64,000 nucleotides of DNA from Canibacter sp052085365 (lineage in GTDB: Bacteria; Actinomycetota; Actinomycetes; Actinomycetales; Microbacteriaceae), in contig JBQDFP010000006.1 in assembly GCA_052085365.1 (NCBI GenBank), forward strand, positions 1 through 64,000, given 5' to 3'. A program made the position numbers and the translations under genes. The number at the start of each line of letters is the position of its first letter. Position 1 is the stretch's first letter. A model generated the notes under the pieces. The model saw only the letters and a program-made list of their open reading frames with translations, searched no databases and was not told the origin of the DNA. This document shows, piece after piece, positions 15,822-24,114 of this stretch.

Positions 15822-18692
15822 CTACTCGTCCATGTGGGAACGGTTTCGACCCGGAGACTCCGGACTATAGTTGTCCACGTTACGATATTCGTCGAGGAAA
15901 TCAGACAGCGGCATGTCACCCTTCAAGTACGCGTCACGCAAATCGCTGTATTTCGCGCCAGCGGTGTGGCCCATGTCCCAGAGACCATTACGTGGTTCAC
16001 CAGGAGTCCAAGTTACCGGCACGGTAGTGCCATCTACTTGGAGGAGATCCAGAGTGGTTGTAGCTTCGGGGCTGCGAACCGCCGCTTCCCATGCCGCTGG
16101 GTTTGCTGGGTCGTAGTGAATTGTGACCGAGCCGCCAGTTTCTGAAGGAATTGTTACCGGGTGCTTCGTTTCGGCGTTCAATACTTCAGTCTGCCAAACC
16201 TGCATTTCCTGACCGGATGCGTAGGCTGGACGGTGGTTTGCGTAAGGAAGGCGATTACCGTCCCCGTCGAAGCCGTAAGTTCCGGGTTCACCGTGCAATG
16301 GAATGTCGCCAGGTGCTGCAGAACCTCTGCCTGGGTTTTCAGCAACCCAGTGGCCCGCATCAACGTCGTACTTCATGTACCAGCCACGGTTACCATTAGC
16401 GTCTTCGAGGCGTAGTGGTTCGCCGGTGCGGTGATCGACTGGGTTGCCGTGACCATCAACCGGTGCGGTGTCGAGCGCGTGCTGTACATCGTCAGGCGTG
16501 TAGGAATGGCCCTGCTCCTTGGCCTCTTTGCCCGTGATGACGTTCTCTCGTACCGACTCCGGAGTCCATTCAGCTGGTGCGGGACGGTTTGGTGTTGGAT
16601 GAGTGCCATCTGGAACACCTACCGAGTTGTCTGCTCCGGTGTTGTTGTTTGAATTATTGTTGCCGGACTGTTCAGGCCCGTTTCCAGTCTCAGTGCCGTT
16701 ATTTGTTTCCGGACCGTTTCCGGTTTCTGGGTTATGACCGGTTGGCTCAGCACCATTCCCGGTTTCTGGGTTGTGGCTGTTCTCGGAGTTGTTTCCAGTC
16801 TCAGTACGGCCATTTTCACCGTGACTGTTGGTGTTCCCACCATCAGCATGTGAGGTTCCGTGTCCTCCGCCAGTTGGCTGCGTTGATGACCCGCCCGTGC
16901 TCGTGTTGCCGGTTCCAGCGTTGGTACCGGTGCCCGTTGTGTTGCTGGTACCCGTAGTATTGCCGACATTGGTGGATGGATGAGTAGTTGCCCCACCAGT
17001 GGTGCCAATGCCCGTGTTACCGGTGCCAGTGTTGTTCGTGAGGTTCGAGGTGTTGAAGTCAGCAGTGCCAGACCCCGTCCCACTGGAGTGGCCTGGTGTC
17101 CCAGAACTATTGCCATCAAAGTGACCGCCAGGGTTTGACGCGCCACCGCTACCAGAGATGTCGTAAGAAATAGACGTCGTTGAACCGGGGTTCAAATCTG
17201 GGATGTCAGTCGGCGAAGGACCGTTGCCGTCGAGGTGGGGGCCCATTGGATTGTTTTGGAAGAGTTCATTCGACATGCCAGCTGGCGGCTCAGGAAGCTG
17301 TCCCGCGTCTCGGACGTCGACTTGGAGGTCAAGGTTGCTTGACGTGATTGCCGCGGGGTTAATGTCTAGGTGGGTGATGCCGTGCAAGTAGCTCGCACCA
17401 TCGATGCCCATGTCTGCAACTTTGACGCCGCCCTTAAGAGCCCAAGACCCACCGGGCAGAACGAAGTCCGCGACATGACCAGTGACATTTAAGACTCTGC
17501 TGGCTCGCGATCCAGCAGCAGCAAGTTTGGTGCCAGCTCCGACCTGACCCGCGCCTGGAATAAAGAATGTGCCTACGTTGAGCGCACTCTCGGTGAAAGC
17601 TGCAACACCGTCTTCTTTCCATGCGTGCCAGCCGTCACCACCTTCGCGCATTGCCATGTAGTCGTAACCTACAAGGCCAGTGACGGTTGTTCCTACCACG
17701 TCATAACGGTCCTGGACGAATTGTCTGCCTCCGGGAAGCTGACTAATGCCGATTGCCATCACTGGGTTTGAAGCGATCACCAAGGAGCCAGCGAGGTTTC
17801 CTAAACCACCCCAGGTATTACCGGCATTTTCCCAAGACCAGCCGGTGTCCGTGTTGTACCCGATGAGTCCAGCCGCACCGTTGAAGGTATTCTTGCCGAA
17901 GTTTACGATTCCGTCGCCGGTGGACTCGGAACAGTTGCGATCTTCTGTGACCGCTGACCCCCATGGCATCGGATTGTCTTCAGTTCCAACAAACGCTTCC
18001 GCAGGGAGCGCTTCAACGTCGGCGTAGCACATCATGCCGCCAGCAATACTGTTGAGCCCGTTGGCGCAGTCAGCAACAGCTTGGCTCAGTGTTGCTTGGA
18101 TTCCAGCGTATTCTTCAAGAAGAGCCTTATTTTTTTCAACCGCCGGTGTGTGCTCTTTCCAGGGGATCGTGGTCATGTCAGCCGGGCCTTCGCCCTCTGG
18201 ATATACGACCGGAACTTCACCACCGCTGGAGTAGTACATTGCTCCACGTGCCTCGAGATTGGTGACTTGGTAACCAACAACTGCTTCGTTATAGAACTCC
18301 CACGCCCGTGTAGTGAATTCCTCAAGTGTGGATTTGATCGTCGCCAGTTCGCCGCTGTACGTGGTGAGATAACCTGCCGCAGACGAGAATTTTTCACTGA
18401 TCGTGTCAGCGTCATCAACTGCAGGGTCAAGAAGGGTATACACCTCTTCCTGCTCGGGAGCTTCATATACCGCTTTGAGACCAGCCCATTCCGTGCTGAC
18501 GTCGTCCATCTTTGACACCAGGTCGGTGCCCATTGTCGTCAGGTCTTCAGCGGCGCCTTCAACGTCATCGGGCTGAAGGTCATAATAACGTGGGACAAAT
18601 GCCCACGGAGAGATGAGGCCGTCTTCTCGCCCGGGCGCCGGTTCAGCGCTTCCGCTACTTTCAACGGAAGCGGTCATTACGGTGCTTACCAC
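15822..18692 (-). CDS. type VII-secreted polymorphic toxin with C-terminal GH-E nuclease domain
   Basis: A 956-residue protein. The N-terminal 110 residues are helical with a WAG (W69-G71) turn like WXG100 proteins, fitting type VII export. Residues about 370-420 hold a hydrophobic Gly/Ala segment common in such toxins. Residues about 505-705 are a Gly/Thr/Asn/Ser linker. The C-terminus has the GH-E (HNH/ENDO VII superfamily) nuclease pattern: WDMGH at 905-909, a helix, EYRNVDNY, and NRSH ending at 953. GTG 18692 follows AAGGAAG. It probably kills rival cells by DNA cleavage, with the ankyrin protein protecting the producer. Confidence 0.85.
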   Translation of the reverse strand: MVSTVMTASVESSGSAEPAPGREDGLISPWAFVPRYYDLQPDDVEGAAEDLTTMGTDLVSKMDDVSTEWAGLKAVYEAPEQEEVYTLLDPAVDDADTISEKFSSAAGYLTTYSGELATIKSTLEEFTTRAWEFYNEAVVGYQVTNLEARGAMYYSSGGEVPVVYPEGEGPADMTTIPWKEHTPAVEKNKALLEEYAGIQATLSQAVADCANGLNSIAGGMMCYADVEALPAEAFVGTEDNPMPWGSAVTEDRNCSESTGDGIVNFGKNTFNGAAGLIGYNTDTGWSWENAGNTWGGLGNLAGSLVIASNPVMAIGISQLPGGRQFVQDRYDVVGTTVTGLVGYDYMAMREGGDGWHAWKEDGVAAFTESALNVGTFFIPGAGQVGAGTKLAAAGSRASRVLNVTGHVADFVLPGGSWALKGGVKVADMGIDGASYLHGITHLDINPAAITSSNLDLQVDVRDAGQLPEPPAGMSNELFQNNPMGPHLDGNGPSPTDIPDLNPGSTTSISYDISGSGGASNPGGHFDGNSSGTPGHSSGTGSGTADFNTSNLTNNTGTGNTGIGTTGGATTHPSTNVGNTTGTSNTTGTGTNAGTGNTSTGGSSTQPTGGGHGTSHADGGNTNSHGENGRTETGNNSENSHNPETGNGAEPTGHNPETGNGPETNNGTETGNGPEQSGNNNSNNNTGADNSVGVPDGTHPTPNRPAPAEWTPESVRENVITGKEAKEQGHSYTPDDVQHALDTAPVDGHGNPVDHRTGEPLRLEDANGNRGWYMKYDVDAGHWVAENPGRGSAAPGDIPLHGEPGTYGFDGDGNRLPYANHRPAYASGQEMQVWQTEVLNAETKHPVTIPSETGGSVTIHYDPANPAAWEAAVRSPEATTTLDLLQVDGTTVPVTWTPGEPRNGLWDMGHTAGAKYSDLRDAYLKGDMPLSDFLDEYRNVDNYSPESPGRNRSHMDE

Positions 18693-18703
18693 TGTGATCT
18701 TCC

Positions 18704-19069
18704 TTAAACTGCCTGGTTATTCTCGGTAAGGTACGTCAAGTCGCCGGATTCGGCGGCAGATACCATTTCTGACTGGAAGGTCTCAGCCATATCGGTCTGA
18801 CCGTTGTTATAGCTGATAGTTGCGTTCGTCACGCCGAGCATGCCAGCTTGGATTGTCGAAAACACGTTCGTGATGTTGTCCTGTTGCCCGCTGAGAACGT
18901 TCCCGAGCGCCTTGACAACTTCTTCACCCGTGAGTGACTTCACATATGCGCGTTCAGCGATAGATTCAATGTCTTCTTCGTTCAAGACCTCTTCAAGTTC
19001 TTGAACCGCCGGGAGCGTCTTATTCAGTACGCCTTCAATTCCAGCGGGGTCAAGTTTCCACTTAGTCAT
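18704..19069 (-). CDS. type VII-associated helical protein (DUF6507-like)
   Basis: A 121-residue mostly helical protein beginning WKLDPAGIEGVLNKT, which resembles the small DUF6507-type proteins found beside actinobacterial type VII toxins (assignment from memory). ATG 19069 follows AAAGGAG and overlaps the upstream stop by 4 bases. It precedes the toxin by 11 bases. It may be a partner or chaperone that helps export the toxin. Confidence 0.65.
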   Translation of the reverse strand: MTKWKLDPAGIEGVLNKTLPAVQELEEVLNEEDIESIAERAYVKSLTGEEVVKALGNVLSGQQDNITNVFSTIQAGMLGVTNATISYNNGQTDMAETFQSEMVSAAESGDLTYLTENNQAV

Positions 19070-19401
19070 GAATCGCTCCTTTCAAGAAAGTTTGCATCCA
19101 GGGCCTGTGCGAGGTTGCGCACCACGGGAAGCGACTGTTCAGTTCGACCCAAAGGTACCGTAATGTCTGCCCAGAGTCGCTGTCCATCAATGCTCCCGCT
19201 GTATCCAGGAACGCTGGTCACAGAAAGTGGTCGGGTGCGAAAGAGCGTGCACACATGTTGCTGTGCCGCGTCAACAACCATGAACATCTCTTGCTCTCTG
19301 ATCGAGACGAGGCTGCCATGGAATTCAATTGCTTGTAATGCCATGCCGATGCGTTCGTAGCTCAGCGGATGGTTCGTTGCTATCGCATATTCAGTGGGCA
19401 C
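19066..19401 (-). CDS. conserved-context protein of unknown function in type VII locus
   Basis: A 111-residue soluble protein with GTG start at 19401, GGAGG upstream, and a one-base overlap with the upstream stop (TAGTG). It reads as a small alpha/beta domain (MALQAIEFHGSLVSI, MFMVVDAAQQHVCTLF, LWADITVPLG). No family is recognised. Its tight coupling on both sides indicates a role with the secretion accessory proteins. Confidence 0.65.
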   Translation of the reverse strand: MPTEYAIATNHPLSYERIGMALQAIEFHGSLVSIREQEMFMVVDAAQQHVCTLFRTRPLSVTSVPGYSGSIDGQRLWADITVPLGRTEQSLPVVRNLAQALDANFLERSDS

Positions 19402-20453
19402 TATTGGCCTCCAGTCTGGTCTGCAAACTCTCCGCCAACCGCTGCACTCAAGCTCTCACTGTCGAGGGCGGCAACCAGTTGAGCGAACTGCATCCATTGA
19501 GGAATATCGCCAGAGAATCGTGCGACTGCAGCTGGGACACGAGGAGAACCAACAACATCAATATCAAACTGTCGCTTCAACTCATCCAGAGGTGCGCCGA
19601 GGTCACGGACCAGCCGCGGACCGACGTAAATCGCAAGCGGGAGATCAACCGCATGCACGCGCGTAGTTTGTCCAAGGTTCTCTTCACGATCGGCAAGCGA
19701 CACTATTGCAGCGTTGAACTGAAACTTCTGGGCCAGTCGCACGAGTGCATCACCTGCGTCACGAATGATGCTTTGTGCAACTTCATTGTGTGGAATTCCC
19801 AAACCGACAGAACCTTGCACGTGTTCGAGGATGCCTGATTTCGTGCGGCCGACACTCATCGTAATCGCCGCAGTGTTTCCTGCACGAACATGCGCCTTCA
19901 ACGATTGCGGCATTTGTGCTTGGAATGTCTGTGTCAATGCGTCAATGTCCCACCGTTGGGTGGCGGGTTCGTACATGCCCCAGCCGTCAAATACGGGCGC
20001 TTCACCGCTGAGTTCGTCAGCGAACGCCTGTGCTGCTCGTCCAATACGAGCTTCTGCAACTGCTTGGTGGCGCACAAATGCGTCAAACTTGAGCACCCCC
20101 CGTCCGAACGTTGCCGTCTCGGACTGGTACGTGGGTGCGGTTGTGCGCTCTTCGGTGGGTGGCTGCAAAAGCTCATCGAACGAAAAGATCTGTCGGCCGG
20201 AGTGTCCGTTAAAGACGCGACCGTCCGTGGCACGAAACGACCAGAGGACATTGTGCTGTGCACAGGCACGGCTGAGCGCGTCGGAGAACACGGCGCCCTC
20301 ATCGACAGTAATAATCGGTTGCAGACCCTCGGTGCTGCAGTAATCAAGGAATGACGCCAGGGGCTGAGTCAGCGTTGCCTGGCGATGATAAATGCGGTAA
20401 CCCGCGTATCGATCATTCCATTCGTCTGCAACTGGGTGTACGAATGTGGTCAC
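19401..20453 (-). CDS. type VII-associated protein (DUF6177-like)
   Basis: A 350-residue soluble protein. It resembles the DUF6177 family that accompanies type VII components in actinobacteria (recognised from memory). Landmarks are ITVDEGAVFSDAL, a central WGMYEPATQRWD and AAIVSLADREENLG. GTG 20453 begins 3 bases after the upstream stop, with no strong ribosome binding site, so it is likely translated by coupling. Its role is not known; it could act on substrates before export. Confidence 0.65.
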   Translation of the reverse strand: MTTFVHPVADEWNDRYAGYRIYHRQATLTQPLASFLDYCSTEGLQPIITVDEGAVFSDALSRACAQHNVLWSFRATDGRVFNGHSGRQIFSFDELLQPPTEERTTAPTYQSETATFGRGVLKFDAFVRHQAVAEARIGRAAQAFADELSGEAPVFDGWGMYEPATQRWDIDALTQTFQAQMPQSLKAHVRAGNTAAITMSVGRTKSGILEHVQGSVGLGIPHNEVAQSIIRDAGDALVRLAQKFQFNAAIVSLADREENLGQTTRVHAVDLPLAIYVGPRLVRDLGAPLDELKRQFDIDVVGSPRVPAAVARFSGDIPQWMQFAQLVAALDSESLSAAVGGEFADQTGGQ

Positions 20454-20456
20454 CGC

Positions 20457-20783
20457 TTAAGCGATTGAAGCGCGTGCGCGGGTCATTGCGGTGCGTGCAA
20501 TGTCATCATTTTCAGACAGTGACATTTCAATTTTATTAATAACGTCGCGCACAGCCTTACCAGCTACGTTCCAGTCCTGCTCCGATGCTGCATACTCGTC
20601 TGAAACGCCGTCCGCATAGTAGTCAGCCATGGCGTTCTTCACATCGCCGTCGCGGCGATCAAGTGCATCCTCAAGTGCCTTTTTTGCTTGAGCAAAGTTT
20701 TCCTGCACTGTCTCTGAGTCAGCGATGTTGTAGTCGTTACGGTCGGCAAGGTTGTTATCTGTAGGTGAGCCGCTGAGAGCCAT
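20457..20783 (-). CDS. ESAT-6-like (pore-forming ESAT-6 family type) protein
   Basis: A 108-residue, all-helical acidic protein. The pattern AAMADYYADGVSD-like (NAMADYYADGVSDEY) followed by EQDWNVAGKAVRDVI matches the proteins annotated in actinobacteria as pore-forming ESAT-6 family. ATG 20783 follows AGGAG. It pairs with the WXG100-type protein upstream, 53 bases away, and the two may be secreted as a heterodimer. Confidence 0.75.
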   Translation of the reverse strand: MALSGSPTDNNLADRNDYNIADSETVQENFAQAKKALEDALDRRDGDVKNAMADYYADGVSDEYAASEQDWNVAGKAVRDVINKIEMSLSENDDIARTAMTRARASIA

Positions 20784-20836
20784 GTTGTTTACTCCTGTAA
20801 GTTCAGAAAATCTGTTTGAGGGGTGGGTAAGGGCGT

Positions 20837-21205
20837 TTAGACGGCGCCGCCGGCACCGCCAGAGAGGCGATGCAGTACGCCCTCACTTGACCAGTCAGCG
20901 CCACCCATGTTGGCCTTGTGAGACTCGGCGCCTTCGGTCATACCTTCAGTGAACGCACGATTCTGGCCCACGATTGACCCGAGTACTCCCTGCAGAGCCG
21001 AGTTCAACATCGTGGAAATACCATCAGCGTTTCCTTTGAAACTGTTAAATGCGGAACGGGCAGGACCGTTGAATGAGCCGGAAATTGGTTCAGCAGCTTC
21101 GATGAAGTTGCGCACAAGTGTGCCGAGATCGTCGCTTTCAGTTTCAGTGCGCTGGCCCAGCGTGACCAGAGTCTGCTGGTCCATCGAAAAACGTGTACCG
21201 CTCAT
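20837..21205 (-). CDS. WXG100/ESAT-6-like secreted protein
   Basis: A 122-residue helical-hairpin protein. The central turn reads SFNGPARSAF, with FNG in place of the WXG. The C-terminal tail is Gly-rich. ATG 21205 follows GGAAGGA. It is the first gene of the minus-strand arm, directly behind the promoter at 21266-21294, as is typical for major type VII substrates. Confidence 0.82.
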   Translation of the reverse strand: MSGTRFSMDQQTLVTLGQRTETESDDLGTLVRNFIEAAEPISGSFNGPARSAFNSFKGNADGISTMLNSALQGVLGSIVGQNRAFTEGMTEGAESHKANMGGADWSSEGVLHRLSGGAGGAV

Positions 21206-21546
21206 GTTTTCGTCCTTCCGGTTGGGGACATAGCTGTCCTCAATTACATCTGTCCGTACCCGAAAATGCTACGGGCTCACGGAAACAAACTCAACAAGGA
21301 ACCGTCCAGTTTACAGGATGTTTGCTTTCATAGAGGCGAATGATCGGCATAATCTCGCGTGCCTGCAACCTTTTGGGAGCTGAGGAGAAAATGAAAACCG
21401 CGATGAAATGCCCTACAATTTGACGGCTGAAGGGACGTCCGTCGCAGGACATGCGTATTGTGGAGGTTCGAAGTCCCAGCAAAACAGTTCGTGAACCTTT
21501 AGTAACTTCAGCACGTACACCGCAGGCACCGTGAAAGGATGGTCGG
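21206..21546. other. divergent intergenic region of the type VII locus
   Basis: 341 bases without a gene. It holds a good minus-strand promoter at 21266-21294. On the plus strand TACAAT at about 21413-21418 is a possible -10 box for the machinery operon, with a weak -35, which would give an untranslated leader of roughly 120 bases. GGAAC at 21299-21303 resembles an ECF -35 element, but no matching -10 was fixed. Confidence 0.5.
21266..21294 (-). promoter_or_regulatory. promoter of the WXG100-toxin operon
   Basis: On the minus strand TTGAGT (21289-21294) and TAGCAT (21266-21271) with a 17-base spacer, about 60 bases upstream of the WXG100 gene. Confidence 0.6.
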
Positions 21547-22272
21547 ATGGCGCAAGACAGCACGCTCACTCCAGCCCGACCGGCAACTTCAGTGTGGTTA
21601 CTTGACCTTGCAGCCATCGTGCTGGTGAGCCTGATCGTGGCGATGCTCTTTCTCTCCGGCGGAGTCTTTGCGGTCACCATCACCGCAGTCGTTGTCGCAG
21701 CCGTGCTCGTAGTGTGGGCGGGCCTTTCGTGGCGCATGAACGGCCGCTGGCTGTGCGGCCGTCTGTTGCACGTTCGCGCGATCGACCAGCGCACCGGCTA
21801 CCCGAGTCTGAGCTTGAGTCATCTTGTTGCAGCATCCACTCAGGGACGCGACCCACTCGGCTTCCCGACTGAACCTCAGATTTCGCTCACCCCGGCGCCC
21901 GCCCCCTGGGCTCAAGAAAATGCTGACGCGATCACGCCATGGCGGCTCACTTCATCACAGCATCCACAAGTCGAAGTGCCCGTTGTTACGGTGATTGGCC
22001 GTGTCCCGAGCGCTGCAGAAAACAGTGCGATTGCAGAGATCGCGATTATTGACGTTGCACGCTCACTATCACGCACGCACGCGCTCATCGAGCCGCGACA
22101 CGATGCATTGCGGGTGACTGACCTGGGCTCCACGAACGGAAGTTGGGTCGTGCGTGAACGCAGTGTGCGCCTCAACGCGAATCAGCCGGTTGACCTTCCG
22201 GAGGGAACGCACGTCAGATTCGGCGATGTCGAGTTCACAGTTGAAAAAGCTGAATTGAGGAAGCCGTGGTAG
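21547..22272 (+). CDS. FHA domain membrane protein of the type VII locus
   Basis: A 241-residue protein. Residues about 15-55 are two closely spaced hydrophobic segments. The C-terminal 100 residues form an FHA phosphothreonine-binding domain: IGRVPS, SLSRTHALIE and DLGSTNGSWVV give the GR, S..H and STNG signature. FHA proteins link Ser/Thr kinase signalling to secretion (EssC of Firmicutes carries FHA domains itself). ATG 21547 follows AAAGGA. First gene of the machinery operon; its end overlaps the next gene. Confidence 0.88.
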   Translation: MAQDSTLTPARPATSVWLLDLAAIVLVSLIVAMLFLSGGVFAVTITAVVVAAVLVVWAGLSWRMNGRWLCGRLLHVRAIDQRTGYPSLSLSHLVAASTQGRDPLGFPTEPQISLTPAPAPWAQENADAITPWRLTSSQHPQVEVPVVTVIGRVPSAAENSAIAEIAIIDVARSLSRTHALIEPRHDALRVTDLGSTNGSWVVRERSVRLNANQPVDLPEGTHVRFGDVEFTVEKAELRKPW

Positions 22273-22772
22273 CAGACAAAGACAAACTTCTCGTTGACGC
22301 GACCAAGTCGCATCGCGAGCGTCTTGACGCCGCATACGTATTCGGCAAATTTGATGAACGACGGAAAGTACAAAATAACCGTGGCCGTTTTATCGCCTCA
22401 TGTGTGCTCGGTGCCGTCGCGTGCGTGGGCTGTTTTGGTACGGCATTTGTGATCAATATGCTCGACAACCAGAAAGAAACGAAAGCGATTTCTGCGTTCC
22501 GTTCGGCAATCGAGACTGCGCCCTTGCAGCCAGGCGACGAATACATTGAAATTCCAGACAGCGACTATCTTGTTGACCGCAATACCGGTGACACGGTCGA
22601 TCCGAAAACTGGTTTCGTGGTTGACCCTGAGACTGGAATCGCGACCGACCCTGACGGTAAAAAAATTGATACCCGAATTAACTGGTACGTTGACCCGTCG
22701 ACTGGATATTACACAGACCCTGAGACCGATGTGACCATCGACCCCGAAACGCTTCAACCGATCAGAGACTGA
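22266..22772 (+). CDS. single-pass membrane protein with DPxTG-type repeats
   Basis: A 168-residue protein of unknown family. A cytoplasmic, charged N-terminus (about 40 residues) precedes one membrane segment (about 43-66). The exported part ends with a run of short near-repeats built on D-P-x-T-G: DRNTGDTVDPKTG, VDPETGIATDPDG, VDPSTGYYTDPE. GTG 22266 follows TTGAGGAAG and overlaps the FHA stop. Position between FHA and EccD suggests a structural part of the secretion apparatus, perhaps taking the place of EccB. Confidence 0.75.
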   Translation: MVADKDKLLVDATKSHRERLDAAYVFGKFDERRKVQNNRGRFIASCVLGAVACVGCFGTAFVINMLDNQKETKAISAFRSAIETAPLQPGDEYIEIPDSDYLVDRNTGDTVDPKTGFVVDPETGIATDPDGKKIDTRINWYVDPSTGYYTDPETDVTIDPETLQPIRD

Positions 22773-22785
22773 GACGATAGCAGCT

Positions 22786-24114
22786 ATGGAGTACACCCGA
22801 CTCACTGTCAGAGGCAGCCGACACAAGGCTGAGCTGGTGGTTCCCGAAGATGAACCCATCAGCGAACTGCTGCCCGAAATAATCGAACTGCTCGAAGAGC
22901 AATCAACTGGTGCGCACCCGCTTGTGCTCGCAACGCTGACCGGTGAAGCTCTTGATCACGATTTATCGTTGGTGGATCAAGATGTGCAGCACGGATCTTG
23001 GGTCCAGTTGATACCGATTGATGAGGCTCCGCCGCCACCCATTGTGGTTGATGTGACGCAGGCCATGAGTGAAGCCCGAGATATCCATTTGGATCGCTGG
23101 GGACCGTCGGCCTCCGCGTGGACCGCGTCTCTCGCGCTCGGTGGGCTCGGTGTCGGCATTGCCCTCTCAGGCATTGCTTGGTCACCGATCGGTGCGAGCC
23201 TGGCACTTATGGTGTTTGCTGTCGTTGCGGCAGTTGCGTCAGTGTGGGCAGGCTATTCGAACAAGAGCACCTTCTCGTGGGCGGCAGCAGCGCTTGCGGG
23301 TGGTCTGCTCGGGCCGACACTATTTGTACAAATGCCGCTCATGAACCTGCGTGTCGATTCAGACCAGGTCATTGTGCCGCAAATTGTTGCGCTTTTTGTT
23401 GGACTGACCGCGCCGACCGCACTTGCGGCATTCTTCGGTAACGGTAAACGCGCGGTTGGCACCGCCATGCTCATCATCGTGGGGTGGGGGTTACTCGTCG
23501 TGGGTCTCATCTGGGGCGGCGTGGCTGTCTTTGATGCAGCAGCATGGTCGGGCATTGCCGCAGCCATTGCGGTTGGGTTTATTCCCTCAGCATCCCTTGC
23601 GATCGCGGGAGTGACCAAGTTTGATGACCAAGTGCTCCAGGGCGAACGACTTGCACGCGGTGAGCTTGAACTCACGATTGCAGAATCGTTCCAGATCACA
23701 GCAGCCGCAACCTGGGTGCTTTCTGCGATTGGTGCAGTGTCGGCAAGTGTGCTCGCTGCGTCAGGTAACGTCTGGGCGGTCGGTCTTGCGCTCGCGCTCG
23801 CGCTGGTGTTTGTCACGCGCACCCGCATGCTGCCGCTCGCATCAGTCCGGGTTGCCATGATTGGCGCCGCAGCTGCGCCATTACTCGTGTGGTGCCTCGC
23901 AGACACCCTCGTGCAGCCGGTCTGGCGTATGGCGATCTTGATTGCGCTCGCCGCAATTGGGCTGGTTGTGAGCCTGGCGACCTATACCGAGTTGTCCATT
24001 GCTCGACTGCGCCGCTTTGCCAGCAATGTTGAAATGTTTGCGGTGATCGTGCTGGTGCCTCTCGCGCTCGGAGTCATGGGCGTATACGGCGACCTGCTTG
24101 CGAGCTACAAATGA
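22786..24114 (+). CDS. eccD: EccD-like type VII secretion integral membrane protein
   Basis: A 442-residue protein with the EccD layout: an N-terminal ubiquitin-like (YukD) domain of about 80 residues (YTRLTVRGSRHKAELVVPED), a linker and about eleven hydrophobic segments from residue 105 to the end. It forms the channel core in ESX systems. It overlaps the next gene by 4 bases. The ribosome binding site is weak, so translation may be coupled to the preceding gene 14 bases away. Confidence 0.88.
   Translation: MEYTRLTVRGSRHKAELVVPEDEPISELLPEIIELLEEQSTGAHPLVLATLTGEALDHDLSLVDQDVQHGSWVQLIPIDEAPPPPIVVDVTQAMSEARDIHLDRWGPSASAWTASLALGGLGVGIALSGIAWSPIGASLALMVFAVVAAVASVWAGYSNKSTFSWAAAALAGGLLGPTLFVQMPLMNLRVDSDQVIVPQIVALFVGLTAPTALAAFFGNGKRAVGTAMLIIVGWGLLVVGLIWGGVAVFDAAAWSGIAAAIAVGFIPSASLAIAGVTKFDDQVLQGERLARGELELTIAESFQITAAATWVLSAIGAVSASVLAASGNVWAVGLALALALVFVTRTRMLPLASVRVAMIGAAAAPLLVWCLADTLVQPVWRMAILIALAAIGLVVSLATYTELSIARLRRFASNVEMFAVIVLVPLALGVMGVYGDLLASYK

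Noticed and set aside
16619..17150. Repetitive DNA suggestive of a repeat array
   Set aside because: It is the Gly/Thr/Asn/Ser linker of the toxin; repeats are irregular and follow codon usage, with no spacers as in CRISPR.
22590..22770. DPxTG repeats as sortase signals
   Set aside because: They are internal, repeated and not followed by a membrane segment and basic tail.
23253..23906. A 217-codon antisense open frame inside eccD
   Set aside because: Low-complexity Ala/Ser/Thr/Pro composition mirroring the hydrophobic codons of the real gene.
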